Assembly: GCA_000435515.1 (NCBI GenBank)
Contig: FR884167.1
Location: forward strand, 1-15,125
Reading direction: 5' to 3'
DNA: 15,125 nt
Origin: Firmicutes bacterium CAG:582
GTDB lineage: Bacteria > Bacillota_I > Bacilli_A > RF39 > UBA660
The translations under genes were made by a program, and so were the position numbers. Of the stretch, positions 5,466 to 14,262 are shown piece after piece (the stretch's first letter is position 1; each line of letters opens with the position of its first letter). The notes under the pieces were generated by a model. It ran no database searches. It was not told the DNA's origin and saw nothing but the letters and a program-made list of their open reading frames with translations.

Positions 5466-8400
5466 TTATTTTATCATATTTAGAATTTCATCAAGTAGTT
5501 TAACTTCATAATAGATAAAATGCTTATCCAAATTAACTTTTGGTAAACTTATATAAATTTTTTTCATTTTATAAGCAAGTCTAAATTTTGGATTAATGTT
5601 ATATGCAATTAAGAACAATTTATCTCCTTCTATTTTATTAGAGACATCCTCACCTAATTCTAATTCGATTAAAGACTCGGTTTGTTTTACTCGTGTAATA
5701 TTTAAAAGACGCGCAAGCTTTTCAAACCATTCTTCATACATATAGATTTCCATTTTTTCATCGACAACACCAAAACGGTCCTCAATTTCTTCTTTAGCTT
5801 TTAATAAGGATTCTTCATCTTTAATTTCATTGATAATTTTATGAATTTCAATTTTGATGTTTTCCTCTTTTACATATGAATCATCTATATGATTTTCAAC
5901 TTCAATAAGTGGATTAGTTTCATCTTCCTCTTCAACTACTTCACCTTTTAAACGTTTTATTTCATCATTAACCATTTGAGTATAAAGTTCAAGACCAACG
6001 GAATCAACAAAGCCTGCTTGTTCACTTCCAAGTAAATCTCCAGCTCCTCTTATAGATAAATCTCGCATCGCGATTTTATAACCAGATCCAAGTTCAGTAA
6101 AATCTTTAATTGATTGAAGACGTTTCTTTGCTGTTTCCGTTAAAATTCTAGATGGTTTATACATTAAATAAGCATATGCAATTTTATCACTTCTTCCAAC
6201 TCTTCCTCGAAGTTGGTATAGTTGAGAAAGTCCAAAATTATCTGCATCTATTATAATTAAAGTATTAACATTTGGTATATCAATACCAGTTTCTATAATA
6301 GTGGTACATAGTAAAATATCATATTTATAATCAATATAATCACTTACTACTTTTTCAAGTTCATTCTTATCCATTTGACCATGAGCAATTGCAACCCTTG
6401 CTTCTGGCACTAATTTTTTTATCTTAGTAAGTTCATCTTCAATGCTTTTAACTTTATTATAAAGAATAAATACTTGCCCATCTCTAGACATTTCTTTATA
6501 AATTGCATCTTTGATTAAAACATCATTTTCTTCCAAAACATAAGTTTGAACAGGATAACGATTCACAGGAGCTGTATCAATAATAGATAAATCTCTTAAT
6601 CCACTCATCGCCATTTTTAAAGTTCTTGGTATTGGTGTGGCTGATAAAGTAAGAACATTAACATTATTTTTTAATTCTTTAATTTTTTCCTTATGAGTTA
6701 CTCCAAATCTTTGTTCTTCATCAATAACAAGTAATCCAAGATTTTTATAATCAATTTTATCATTAAGAAGTTTATGTGTACCAAAAACAATATCAATAAT
6801 TCCCTCTTTTAAACCTTTGATAATACGATTAGTTTCTTTAACAGATACAAACCTATTAAGTAAAGCTATATTAATTGGATAATTTTTAAATCTCTCTAAC
6901 GCATTTTTATATTGTTGTCTTGAAAGCAAAGTTGTTGGACAAAGATAAGCTACTTGATGTCCATTCATAACTGTTTTAAACATTCCTCGAAACGCAACCT
7001 CAGTTTTACCAAATCCTACATCACCACATAAAAGTCTATCCATTGGAACTTTGGAAGAAAGATCATGTTTTAATTCCTTAATACATTTTTCTTGATCACT
7101 TGTAGCCGTATATTGAAAATAAGAATCAAATACTTCTTCTTCAGGATAAGTCTTATAAGCATCTCCAACTATATTATTTCTTGCTGCATATAATTTTATT
7201 AATTCTCCTGATATATCTTTTATCTTAGCTTTTACTTTCATCTTTGTTTTAGCCCAGTTTGTAGAATTCAATGAGTTTATTTTAGGCTTAACTCCATCAG
7301 CATCAGAAAATTTATATATCGAATTAATTTTTTCAACAGGAATATAGACTTTATCATTACCTGCATAATTTATTAATATGTAATCTCTTTGCATTCCATT
7401 TTTAGTTAAAGCTTTTATTCCACCATATATTCCTATTCCATTACTTTGATGTACTACATAATCTCCAATTTTTAAATCATCAAAACTTTTAATTTTTCTT
7501 CCCAATTTATAAGAATTCTTATAGGTATTCACAACTTTTATATCATCAATATCATATTCGCTTATTACTGAATAGTTGTTTATTATAAAACCTTCATTAA
7601 TTTTTTTCTTTATTATATTAATTTCACCATTAATAATAGTACCTATATTAACATGATCAAACAAATATTCAATTGAATTAATTTGTCTATCATTACTTAA
7701 GTATATAATTAATGTATTTTTCTTATAAGTTGATAACACATAATCTTTTAAAGAATTATAATTTCCTTTAAATTTTATCATTGGTTTTGAATTATAACTG
7801 ATGCTATCAGCATAATTATTAACTGTTTCTACACGCATAAAATTATCAACCATAATTTCTTCATATTTATACATAAATACTTCATCAGTATTCTTAGATT
7901 CATTATAATCTTTAATATCCTCAAGAATTTTATTATAGCCATTCAATATTTGATTTTCATCAACGAAAAAAGTAAAAGGCTTATTCATGTATTCATATAA
8001 AGAATTATGTTGGTCAGTAGAAACTTCTGAAAATGGCATAAGTTTAAAACTAGAAACTTCATTTATTGATAACTGAGTTTCTTCATTAAAGAATCTAATA
8101 GAATCTATTTCATCTCCAAAAAATTCCAATCTTATTGGATGATCACTTTCAATTGGAAATATATCTATGATATATCCACGAACAGCATATTCTCCAGTAG
8201 ATGTTACAAGTGAATCTCGAGAATATCCTAGTTTATCTAAAAATGATAAGAGTTCATCTCTTTCATAAGTTTTTCCTTTTTCCAATATAAGTTCAAAGTT
8301 AGTAGATTCTTTAATTGATGGTAAAAACCTCAAATATCCCATTAAATTAGTAACAACTATACCGGAATGTTCTTTTAAATACTCTAAAGTTTCAAGGCGA

Positions 8401-8657
8401 CGCACCTTTAAATCAGGTGATATTGCAAGAGCAACTGAGGCTAAAAAATCATCCATTGGAAAAAGGCAGACATCGTCTGTATATGTTTTTAAACCTTGAT
8501 ATATTTTGTTTGCATCATATAAAGTATTAGTAACTATTAAAACATTTTCATGTTTTTTATTATAATAATTCAAATAATATTGAATAGTTAATTCCTCAGT
8601 AAGTCCACAAACATGATATCCATTTTTATATTTAAAAATATCACTCAAAAAATCCAT
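5466..8657 (-). CDS. mfd: Transcription-repair coupling factor Mfd
   Basis: A 1063-residue ATP-dependent DNA translocase that removes stalled RNA polymerase at lesions and recruits the UvrABC excision machinery. The N-terminal third resembles UvrB (for example GEYAVRGYIIDIFPIE, 155-170). The RNA-polymerase-interacting CarD-like domain starts near 392 (LKIGDYVVHQSNGIGIYGG). The RecG-like motor has Walker A GDVGFGKT (545-552), Walker B DEEQ (646-649), LSATPIPRTLKMA and, in the second lobe, QLYQLRGRVGRS. The C-terminal UvrA-masking domain closes the protein. It is about 100 residues shorter than B. subtilis Mfd (about 1177). The ATG at 8657 follows AGGAGA, which overlaps the TAG stop codon of pth, so the two genes are probably translationally coupled. 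The pth-mfd pairing is ancestral in Bacillota. Confidence 0.98.
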   Translation of the reverse strand: MDFLSDIFKYKNGYHVCGLTEELTIQYYLNYYNKKHENVLIVTNTLYDANKIYQGLKTYTDDVCLFPMDDFLASVALAISPDLKVRRLETLEYLKEHSGIVVTNLMGYLRFLPSIKESTNFELILEKGKTYERDELLSFLDKLGYSRDSLVTSTGEYAVRGYIIDIFPIESDHPIRLEFFGDEIDSIRFFNEETQLSINEVSSFKLMPFSEVSTDQHNSLYEYMNKPFTFFVDENQILNGYNKILEDIKDYNESKNTDEVFMYKYEEIMVDNFMRVETVNNYADSISYNSKPMIKFKGNYNSLKDYVLSTYKKNTLIIYLSNDRQINSIEYLFDHVNIGTIINGEINIIKKKINEGFIINNYSVISEYDIDDIKVVNTYKNSYKLGRKIKSFDDLKIGDYVVHQSNGIGIYGGIKALTKNGMQRDYILINYAGNDKVYIPVEKINSIYKFSDADGVKPKINSLNSTNWAKTKMKVKAKIKDISGELIKLYAARNNIVGDAYKTYPEEEVFDSYFQYTATSDQEKCIKELKHDLSSKVPMDRLLCGDVGFGKTEVAFRGMFKTVMNGHQVAYLCPTTLLSRQQYKNALERFKNYPINIALLNRFVSVKETNRIIKGLKEGIIDIVFGTHKLLNDKIDYKNLGLLVIDEEQRFGVTHKEKIKELKNNVNVLTLSATPIPRTLKMAMSGLRDLSIIDTAPVNRYPVQTYVLEENDVLIKDAIYKEMSRDGQVFILYNKVKSIEDELTKIKKLVPEARVAIAHGQMDKNELEKVVSDYIDYKYDILLCTTIIETGIDIPNVNTLIIIDADNFGLSQLYQLRGRVGRSDKIAYAYLMYKPSRILTETAKKRLQSIKDFTELGSGYKIAMRDLSIRGAGDLLGSEQAGFVDSVGLELYTQMVNDEIKRLKGEVVEEEDETNPLIEVENHIDDSYVKEENIKIEIHKIINEIKDEESLLKAKEEIEDRFGVVDEKMEIYMYEEWFEKLARLLNITRVKQTESLIELELGEDVSNKIEGDKLFLIAYNINPKFRLAYKMKKIYISLPKVNLDKHFIYYEVKLLDEILNMIK

Positions 8658-8665
8658 ATTTTCTC

Positions 8666-9211
8666 CTAATTATATTTACTCATCAATTCTTGAATACTTA
8701 ATTTACTGAAATCTTCAATTATTTTATCAACAACTGAAAAACTATTTGATAAAATATTTAATTCTTCTTTATAAAATTTTGATAAAACATAATCTTTAGT
8801 ATCCACATTTCTATTATGTGCAATTCCAACTTTTATTCTAGCAAAAGATGTAGAATTTAAATATTTTATAATATCTTTTATTCCATTGTGTCCACCACTT
8901 GAAGAATTAATCTTAATTCTTATTTTGCCAAACTCCAAGTCCATATCATCTTGAATAACTAACACATCACTTAAATCTAATTTATAAAAATTTATAAAAT
9001 CATAGACAACTTTACCTGATAAATTCATATAACTTAAAGGTTTAATAAAAATATATTTTTCTCCATCAATATTAGTCTCATAGTATTCCGCATTAAATTT
9101 TTTAGAATATTTTACAGTTCCTAAATAATGATCAAGAGACATAAAACCTATATTATGGCGAGTATTTTCATATTCTTTTCCTGGATTTCCTAAACCAACT
9201 ACTAATTTCAT
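8666..9211 (-). CDS. pth: Peptidyl-tRNA hydrolase
   Basis: A 181-residue enzyme that frees tRNA from peptidyl-tRNAs dropped by ribosomes. The signature starts at GLGNPG (6-11) with Asn9 and continues TRHNIGF with the catalytic His19; Asn63 lies in SYMNLSG, Asp88 in the QDDMDL segment and Asn109 in SGGHNG, matching the four known active-site residues. Length is typical. The start at 9211 follows GGGAGGTAAAAA, which contains the stop codon of the trmN-like gene three bases upstream. In B. subtilis this gene is spoVC and lies near spoVG and prs; here it has been joined to the dnaX-trmN block. Confidence 0.97.
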   Translation of the reverse strand: MKLVVGLGNPGKEYENTRHNIGFMSLDHYLGTVKYSKKFNAEYYETNIDGEKYIFIKPLSYMNLSGKVVYDFINFYKLDLSDVLVIQDDMDLEFGKIRIKINSSSGGHNGIKDIIKYLNSTSFARIKVGIAHNRNVDTKDYVLSKFYKEELNILSNSFSVVDKIIEDFSKLSIQELMSKYN

Positions 9212-9214
9212 TTT

Positions 9215-9925
9215 TTACCTCCCAAAAATACCTTGATATGTTTTGTTTTCATCAATATATACCGGTCTTTCTATTTTAACATAATCTTTTCCATTCAAAA
9301 GTGCTTCAATTAAAACAAGCGATGATTCTCCATTTCTATTATCATAAATAGGAACTATAGATTTTATACCAAAATTATATTTTTTTAAACATTCAATAAT
9401 ATCCACAATTCGAGAACTAGTATGTACCAAATAAAAATATCCACCATTTTTTAAAGATGCAGCTGAAACGTGAACAACCTCATCCAAATTAGTACTTATC
9501 TCATGACGAGCTTTAGCAAGCACTTCATTGTCATTTAATACTTTATCATCATGATATATAAAATAAGGAGGATTACAAGTAACTATATCATATTTCCTTT
9601 TAAAATCAATATTTTTTATATCATCATTATAATAATTAATATTTCTTACATTATTTTTTTCAATAGACATTTTACCAAGTTCATATATTTCAGGTTGTAA
9701 TTCATATGCATCTATTTTTAGTCTATCACCAAATTTCTTAGATAAAATCAAAGGAATTGGTGCATTACCTGAACATAGATCCAAAACATTTTTGGCATTT
9801 TTTCTAACCCTAACAAACTCAGCTAATAAAACTGAGTCTACTGAAAACTTAAAATACTTACCATTTTGATATATATACATATCATAATCATATAAATCAT
9901 TTAATTCTGCTTGATTCATAAACAC
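9215..9925 (-). CDS. tRNA1(Val) (adenine-37-N6)-methyltransferase-like protein (YabB/TrmN6 family)
   Basis: A SAM-dependent methyltransferase of the YabB/TrmN6 family. SAM motif I is NVLDLCSGNAPIPLIL, and the NPPYF motif typical of enzymes that methylate exocyclic amino groups is clear about 70 residues later. FKFSVDSVLLAEF near the N-terminus is the family signature. The start is uncertain because the gene overlaps the 3' end of ricT: ATG 9937, GTG 9925 and ATG 9919 are in frame. I chose GTG 9925 because GGAG lies six bases before it; the ATG at 9937 has no ribosome binding site. The frame may thus overlap ricT by about 29 bases. In B. subtilis yabB occupies the same position below yaaT, with yabA between; yabA is absent here. 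The methylated tRNA is inferred from family membership. Confidence 0.9.
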   Translation of the reverse strand: MFMNQAELNDLYDYDMYIYQNGKYFKFSVDSVLLAEFVRVRKNAKNVLDLCSGNAPIPLILSKKFGDRLKIDAYELQPEIYELGKMSIEKNNVRNINYYNDDIKNIDFKRKYDIVTCNPPYFIYHDDKVLNDNEVLAKARHEISTNLDEVVHVSAASLKNGGYFYLVHTSSRIVDIIECLKKYNFGIKSIVPIYDNRNGESSLVLIEALLNGKDYVKIERPVYIDENKTYQGIFGR

Positions 9926-10682
9926 ATTTATCTCCATTTATTTCAACGGTATATTTTTTGTTCAAAACATCAATTGAAACAACTCTTCCTTTTCCATCTG
10001 GAGTTTCTACATATTCTCCAACTTTAGGTAAAAGTTTTCTATGACAAGTATATACTTCATCCTCATATGCAAGACAACAAAGAAGTCTTCCGCAGGCTCC
10101 ATTAATCTTGTTTGGATTTAATGCAATATTTTGATTTTTTGCCATACTGATACTAATTGTATCAATCCCATTTAAAAATGATGCACAACAAAGTGGTCTT
10201 CCGCATTGACCAAGACCACCAATCTCCTTAGATTTATCTCTTACTCCTATTTGATGAAGTTCAATACGAGTTTTATATTTTGCAGCTATTTCTTTGACAA
10301 CATCTCGAAAATCAATTCTTTCATCTGCAATGAAGTTAAACATCAATTGTTTTCTATCCAAAGTATAAGTTGCATCTAAAAGTTTCATTTCAAGGTTTGC
10401 TTTTTTTACACATTCTCTTGCATAATCAAGAGCTATTTTAGCATCTTTTAAATTAGTAAGATAATTATTGTAATCTTTTTTTGTTGATATTCTAATAACC
10501 GGTTTCATATCTTCTATATTAATATTTTTTGTCTCCGGAACGTCAAGCTCATAAACTTTTGCAAATTGTTCCCCTTTTTCTGTTTCCACAACAACAGTTA
10601 ATCTGGTTTTCAAATCCAAATTATCATATTTAAAATAATATAATTTTCCAGTATCTTTAAATTTCACTCCACATATCTTCAT
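9897..10682 (-). CDS. ricT: RicT (YaaT), PSP1-domain regulator
   Basis: A 261-residue PSP1-family protein. In B. subtilis RicT forms an iron-sulfur complex with RicA and RicF that helps RNase Y mature mRNAs and supports sporulation, competence and biofilm formation. The PSP1 core covers about 60-147. It is followed by the diagnostic cysteine-rich part: GVRDKSKEIGGLGQCGRPLCC (Cys160, 165, 166) and LNPNKINGACGRLLCC (Cys197, 202, 203), plus Cys213. These cysteines are the candidate cluster ligands. The C-terminal PKVGEYVETPDGKGRVVSID resembles the usual tail. Start 10682 follows GGGAG, which overlaps the stop codon of holB. Position between holB and trmN-like is conserved in Bacillota. It ends at TGA, evidence for the standard code. 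RicA and RicF are not in this window. Confidence 0.96.
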   Translation of the reverse strand: MKICGVKFKDTGKLYYFKYDNLDLKTRLTVVVETEKGEQFAKVYELDVPETKNINIEDMKPVIRISTKKDYNNYLTNLKDAKIALDYARECVKKANLEMKLLDATYTLDRKQLMFNFIADERIDFRDVVKEIAAKYKTRIELHQIGVRDKSKEIGGLGQCGRPLCCASFLNGIDTISISMAKNQNIALNPNKINGACGRLLCCLAYEDEVYTCHRKLLPKVGEYVETPDGKGRVVSIDVLNKKYTVEINGDKCVYESSRIK

Positions 10683-10686
10683 AAAT

Positions 10687-11520
10687 CTACTCCCATAACA
10701 ATATCATTTTGTTTAATATCAATTCTTTATTTAAATTAAATTTAAATTCATTTTGTATTTGTTCAATTAATTTTATTCTTTTAGCTAAAACTAATATATC
10801 ATTCGTATCAACACTTACTAATATTTTATCAATCATATTTTTATCACAAGTAAGACGTTTTAATAAATAATCATATTTTATTATATACGCTTTTCTTAAT
10901 ATATCAAGTATAGTTTCAATTTCAACTCTTTCTTTTTTAGCTATATTTTTTATTTGATTCATCAAAACATACTTTTTAGTAGAATTTAGTTTAAACGCTA
11001 AATCTAATGTTTCATCAACAAATAGATATTGCTCATCATTAACACTTAATAAATCTTGCAAATTTTCATAAGGATAAATAAGTTTAAAAATCTCACATCT
11101 ACTTTTAATAGTTGGTAACATTTTAGATATACTAGTTGTTATAAAAAAGCCAACAATATTTTTTTCAGGTTCTTCCAAAAATTTAAGAATTTTATTAGAA
11201 GCTGATATATTTAGTTTTTCAGCACTTTTTATTATATATACAGAATAACTTCCCATAACTGATGTTGTTGAAAATGAATCTAATATATTTTCAATTTGTA
11301 CAACTTTAATATCTTTACCATCTGGTTCAACTGTAATTAAATCCGGAAAATTATTGTTATCAATTAAATTATCAAATTCATGATTAGTAATAACTTTCAA
11401 AATATTTAAGATATCACTATATGCCTTTTCTATATTATTTGTCTCAAACAAAAAAGCATGAGAATTTTTTTTCTCAAGGAATGATTTTTCTATATTATCA
11501 ATAATTGCTTCTTTGTTCAT
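10687..11520 (-). CDS. holB: DNA polymerase III delta' subunit (clamp loader)
   Basis: A 277-residue AAA+ protein of the clamp loader, partner of DnaX in loading the sliding clamp. SHAFLFE near residue 20 is where a Walker A would be, but the loop is degenerate, as is usual for delta'. The family pattern continues with DGKDIKVVQIENIL, YSVYIIKSAEKLNISASNKILKFLEEPEKN, and the SRC motif in LPTIKSRCEIF. The CxxC zinc motif of some delta' proteins is absent. In-frame TTG, GTG and ATG codons occur at 11532-11524, but GGTGATG serves best as ribosome binding site for ATG 11520. It follows bofA with a few bases overlap of the ribosome binding site and the TGA stop. DnaX is encoded four genes upstream in the same block. 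Confidence 0.92.
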   Translation of the reverse strand: MNKEAIIDNIEKSFLEKKNSHAFLFETNNIEKAYSDILNILKVITNHEFDNLIDNNNFPDLITVEPDGKDIKVVQIENILDSFSTTSVMGSYSVYIIKSAEKLNISASNKILKFLEEPEKNIVGFFITTSISKMLPTIKSRCEIFKLIYPYENLQDLLSVNDEQYLFVDETLDLAFKLNSTKKYVLMNQIKNIAKKERVEIETILDILRKAYIIKYDYLLKRLTCDKNMIDKILVSVDTNDILVLAKRIKLIEQIQNEFKFNLNKELILNKMILLWE

Positions 11521-11525
11521 ATTCA

Positions 11526-11714
11526 TCACCAATAAAATTTATAGGCAAGTATTCCATATATAATCAATCCAGGAAATCCAAAAATTGATGTTATAATTAA
11601 ACTAAAATAGTTGATTGGAACATAATAACCTATTTTAACTAATATAATATTTAAACTATAAATTGTAATTGTTGAAAACACAAAGTTTTTTAACAATTTT
11701 TTTATTACTTTCAT
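11526..11714 (-). CDS. bofA: BofA-family inhibitor of pro-sigma-K processing, short form
   Basis: A 62-residue hydrophobic protein. Two membrane segments are likely (about 9-29 and 37-57), with VPIN (32-35) and FGFPGL (45-50) between and within them. The order VPIN - hydrophobic stretch - G(F/I)PG - hydrophobic tail matches the C-terminal half of B. subtilis BofA, which holds the intramembrane protease SpoIVFB inactive until the forespore signal arrives. The B. subtilis protein is about 87 residues, so the first membrane segment is shortened or missing here. The gene follows recR, exactly as in Bacillus and Clostridium. ATG 11714 has the ribosome binding site GGTGATAAC. The 38-base gap before it holds no clear promoter. 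In this organism the target would be a SpoIVFB homologue, outside the window. Confidence 0.85.
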   Translation of the reverse strand: MKVIKKLLKNFVFSTITIYSLNIILVKIGYYVPINYFSLIITSIFGFPGLIIYGILAYKFYW

Positions 11715-11752
11715 GTTATCACCATATTACAATATATTTTAATATACTTATT

Positions 11753-12349
11753 TTATGATACTTCTTTTCTATCCAAAAGGGCTTGATCCAATGTTAGTGC
11801 ATCAAGATAGTCAAGTTCTACTCCCATTGGAATTCCATAAGATAATCTAGTAATCTTAACATTTTTATTTTCTAATATTTTTTTGATATATAAGGTTGTT
11901 GTTTTTCCTTCAATAGAAGATTTTAATGCAACAATTACTTCAGCGTTTTCAATGCCATCCAACCTTTTAACAAGACTGGATAGATTAATATCTTCTGGAT
12001 AAACACCATCCATTGGAGATATAAGTCCATTTAATACGTGATATTTTCCATTAAAGCTCCCAGATTTTTCAAACATAAATACGCTTTTATAATCTTCAAC
12101 AACACATATAAGGTCATCACGTCGATGTTCATTTGCACAAATATAACATTCGTCTTGGTCAGTTAAATGTCCACAAATTTTACATCTGTGTAATTTGCTT
12201 TTGCATTCTTTAATCGCGTTTACAAAGTTATCAATATCTTCATCACTTAATTCAAGTAAAGCCAATGCATTTCTTTCAGCACTTTTTTCTCCAACTCCTG
12301 GTAATTTTTTAAATGACTCAATTACATTATTTAAACTACTTGGATACAT
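11753..12349 (-). CDS. recR: Recombination mediator RecR
   Basis: A 198-residue RecR, normal in length, which acts with RecF and RecO to load RecA on gapped DNA. The helix-hairpin-helix is LPGVGEKSAERNALALL (16-32). The zinc finger has Cys56, Cys59, Cys68 and Cys71 (CKIC...CYIC), and the Toprim domain starts near 80 with LICVVEDYKSVFMFEKS and includes YHVLNGLISPMDG. The Walker-B-like tail (TRLSYGIPMGVELDYLD) is also as expected. It begins one base after the stop codon of ybaB, with GGTGG about eleven bases before the ATG, so translation is probably coupled to ybaB. The dnaX-ybaB-recR trio is one of the most conserved clusters in bacteria. Confidence 0.98.
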   Translation of the reverse strand: MYPSSLNNVIESFKKLPGVGEKSAERNALALLELSDEDIDNFVNAIKECKSKLHRCKICGHLTDQDECYICANEHRRDDLICVVEDYKSVFMFEKSGSFNGKYHVLNGLISPMDGVYPEDINLSSLVKRLDGIENAEVIVALKSSIEGKTTTLYIKKILENKNVKITRLSYGIPMGVELDYLDALTLDQALLDRKEVS

Positions 12350-12350
12350 A

Positions 12351-12650
12351 TTAAATCAAACCACCAAGTTGTTTACCATAAACGCCAAGCTTTGATTCAA
12401 CATCACGTTCAATTTTAGAAATAGCATCATTGAAAGCTATCTTTATCATATCTTCTAAAATATCTAGATCTTCAACATCAAACTTTTCCATATTTTTAAA
12501 TTTAACGTTTTTTAATTTTTTATCTCCACTTAATACAACTTCAACTAGTTCTGAACTACCTGTATATTCAGTAGAATAAATTTCTTGTTGTTTTCTTTCT
12601 ATTTCTTTTTGCATTCTTTGGGCTTGTGCCATTAAATTATTCATATTCAT
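12351..12650 (-). CDS. ybaB: YbaB/EbfC nucleoid-associated protein
   Basis: A 99-residue protein of the YbaB/EbfC family: MNNLMAQAQRMQKEIERKQQEI forms the N-terminal helix, followed by the beta-rich middle (ELVEVVLSGDKKLKNVKF) and a C-terminal helix ending in the usual glycine-rich GKQLGGLI. Such proteins are dimeric, bind DNA and sit between dnaX and recR in most bacteria; their exact role is unclear. The start at 12650 follows AGGAG with a 7-base spacing, which overlaps the TAG stop of dnaX. A second in-frame ATG two codons later is possible. Confidence 0.95.
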   Translation of the reverse strand: MNMNNLMAQAQRMQKEIERKQQEIYSTEYTGSSELVEVVLSGDKKLKNVKFKNMEKFDVEDLDILEDMIKIAFNDAISKIERDVESKLGVYGKQLGGLI

Positions 12651-12660
12651 AATATTTCTC

Positions 12661-14244
12661 CTATTCCATATTTACATTATTTGAACCAAATATACTTTCC
12701 GCCAACTGACATGAATTATCATCTTTATTTATATAAATGGTTTCATCTATTAATTCATACTTTTTATCTTTATCATATGTTGATAAAAAGTTTTTCCACT
12801 CTTGCTCATTTAAAAATAAAAATTTATATTCTTTGTTTAAAACTTTTTTAAATTGAATCTCAAGCTCGTGAAGTTTTTTATTTCCGATTATTTTTGTACT
12901 TTCACTTTTTGTAACAAGTAAAGCATAATCATTGGATACAATCTGAGGAATTGAATTTTTAAGAATAGTTTTAAATTCTTTTAGATCATTATTATCTAGG
13001 TATGTATAAAATTCTTTCCACGATTCTATAAATGAAAGTTTATTTTCTTTACTTGCTGATACTAAAGTATTGTTTATTCGCGTATCAATAAATTCTTTCG
13101 TTACTTTATAATAACTAGAATCATTTGCAGTTAACATTTCATTTACGTCAACTTTAGTGTCTTTTGAAATTATTTCCCGGGAAATAATTTGATTAATATC
13201 ACGACTGCTTAAATTTACTTCATCATCATTTATAAAAGATACCAACTCTAACTCCAACATCAAAAATCCATTTGAGTTAGAATTAAGTTTTCCTAATAAA
13301 TCATTAAGTGAATTAATTATTTTTTTCAATTGTTTAAAAGCATTGTTGCTTACATTTTTTTGTTTTAAGGCAATAGCTTTATTCAAAAAGTATTCGATCA
13401 TTTTATCAAGTAATAATTTAATATCAATACCACATTTTTTTATATCTGATAATTTTGTTAATAAATCATCTAGATTATTATGAAGAATAGCAACATATAA
13501 TTCTTCAATATCATCATTCGTTATTGTTCCATAATTTTGTTTTAAAACATCTATATTTATTTCTTCACTTATTTTTGATAGTTGATCCAAAATACTTAAT
13601 GCATCTCTCATACAACCATCTGATAAGAAAGCAATTTCTGCCAAAGCATCATCTTCGCTTTTTATATTTTCTTCTTCACAAATTTTTTTCAAGTGTTCTG
13701 TTATTTCAGCCTTATCTATTCTTTGAAAATCAAATCTTTGGCATCTTGATAAAACAGTAATTGGAACTTTTTGAATTTCTGTTGTAGCTAAAATAAAAAT
13801 AACATTATGAGGTGGTTCTTCAAGTGTTTTTAAAAAAGCATTCCAAGCACTTGTTGATAACATATGTACCTCATCTATTATATATATCTTATATTTACTA
13901 TTAGTTGGAGCAATATTTACCGAATCAACTATATTTCTAATATCATCAACACTGTTGTTACTTGCTGCATCAAGTTCAATTATATCAGGACTTTGATTAA
14001 AATTTTTGCAATTTTCACATTCACCACAAGAAATACCATTTTGTGGATTCAAGCAATTTAGTGCTCGCGCAAATATTTTTGCTGTACTTGTTTTACCAGT
14101 ACCTCGTGGTCCAGTAAATATATATGCATGAGCTATTTTGTCATTAATAATAGAATTTACTAATATTTTTTTTATAGAATCTTGCCCAACTAAATGATTA
14201 AAGTCAGCTGGTCTATATTTTCTGTATAATACCTTGTAGTCCAT
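12661..14244 (-). CDS. dnaX: DNA polymerase III tau subunit (clamp loader, DnaX)
   Basis: A 527-residue AAA+ ATPase that drives clamp loading at the replication fork and, through its C-terminal part, links polymerases to the fork. Walker A is GPRGTGKT (45-52), the zinc module uses Cys64, Cys73, Cys76 and Cys79, Walker B is IIDEVH (122-127) and the SRC motif is 166-168. The motor and clamp-loader core run to about 370; the remainder is the more variable tau part. A short runs of A residues exist (for example around 13434-13440), but nothing clearly marks a programmed frameshift, so I list one product. The gene starts at 14244 after AGGTGAAAGCTT and has its own promoter (14263-14292). Codons 352-359 lie within a 24-bp perfect palindrome containing a Noc site. 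Confidence 0.98.
   Translation of the reverse strand: MDYKVLYRKYRPADFNHLVGQDSIKKILVNSIINDKIAHAYIFTGPRGTGKTSTAKIFARALNCLNPQNGISCGECENCKNFNQSPDIIELDAASNNSVDDIRNIVDSVNIAPTNSKYKIYIIDEVHMLSTSAWNAFLKTLEEPPHNVIFILATTEIQKVPITVLSRCQRFDFQRIDKAEITEHLKKICEEENIKSEDDALAEIAFLSDGCMRDALSILDQLSKISEEINIDVLKQNYGTITNDDIEELYVAILHNNLDDLLTKLSDIKKCGIDIKLLLDKMIEYFLNKAIALKQKNVSNNAFKQLKKIINSLNDLLGKLNSNSNGFLMLELELVSFINDDEVNLSSRDINQIISREIISKDTKVDVNEMLTANDSSYYKVTKEFIDTRINNTLVSASKENKLSFIESWKEFYTYLDNNDLKEFKTILKNSIPQIVSNDYALLVTKSESTKIIGNKKLHELEIQFKKVLNKEYKFLFLNEQEWKNFLSTYDKDKKYELIDETIYINKDDNSCQLAESIFGSNNVNME
13172..13185. promoter_or_regulatory. Noc-binding site (NBS) inside dnaX
   Basis: ATTTCCCGGGAAAT, a perfect match to the published consensus for the nucleoid-occlusion protein Noc of B. 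subtilis. The palindrome is perfect over 24 bp (13167-13190). It lies in coding sequence, using TCC-CGG-GAA in an AT-rich gene where GC-only runs are otherwise rare. Whether this organism has Noc cannot be told from the window. Confidence 0.75.
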
Positions 14245-14262
14245 AAGCTTTCACCTAAACAA

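Noticed and set aside
13320..13445. Runs of seven A residues in dnaX as a programmed frameshift producing a gamma subunit
   Set aside because: Such runs are common in AT-rich genes. I saw no convincing stimulatory hairpin or internal ribosome binding site, and a short product is not required in Bacillota.
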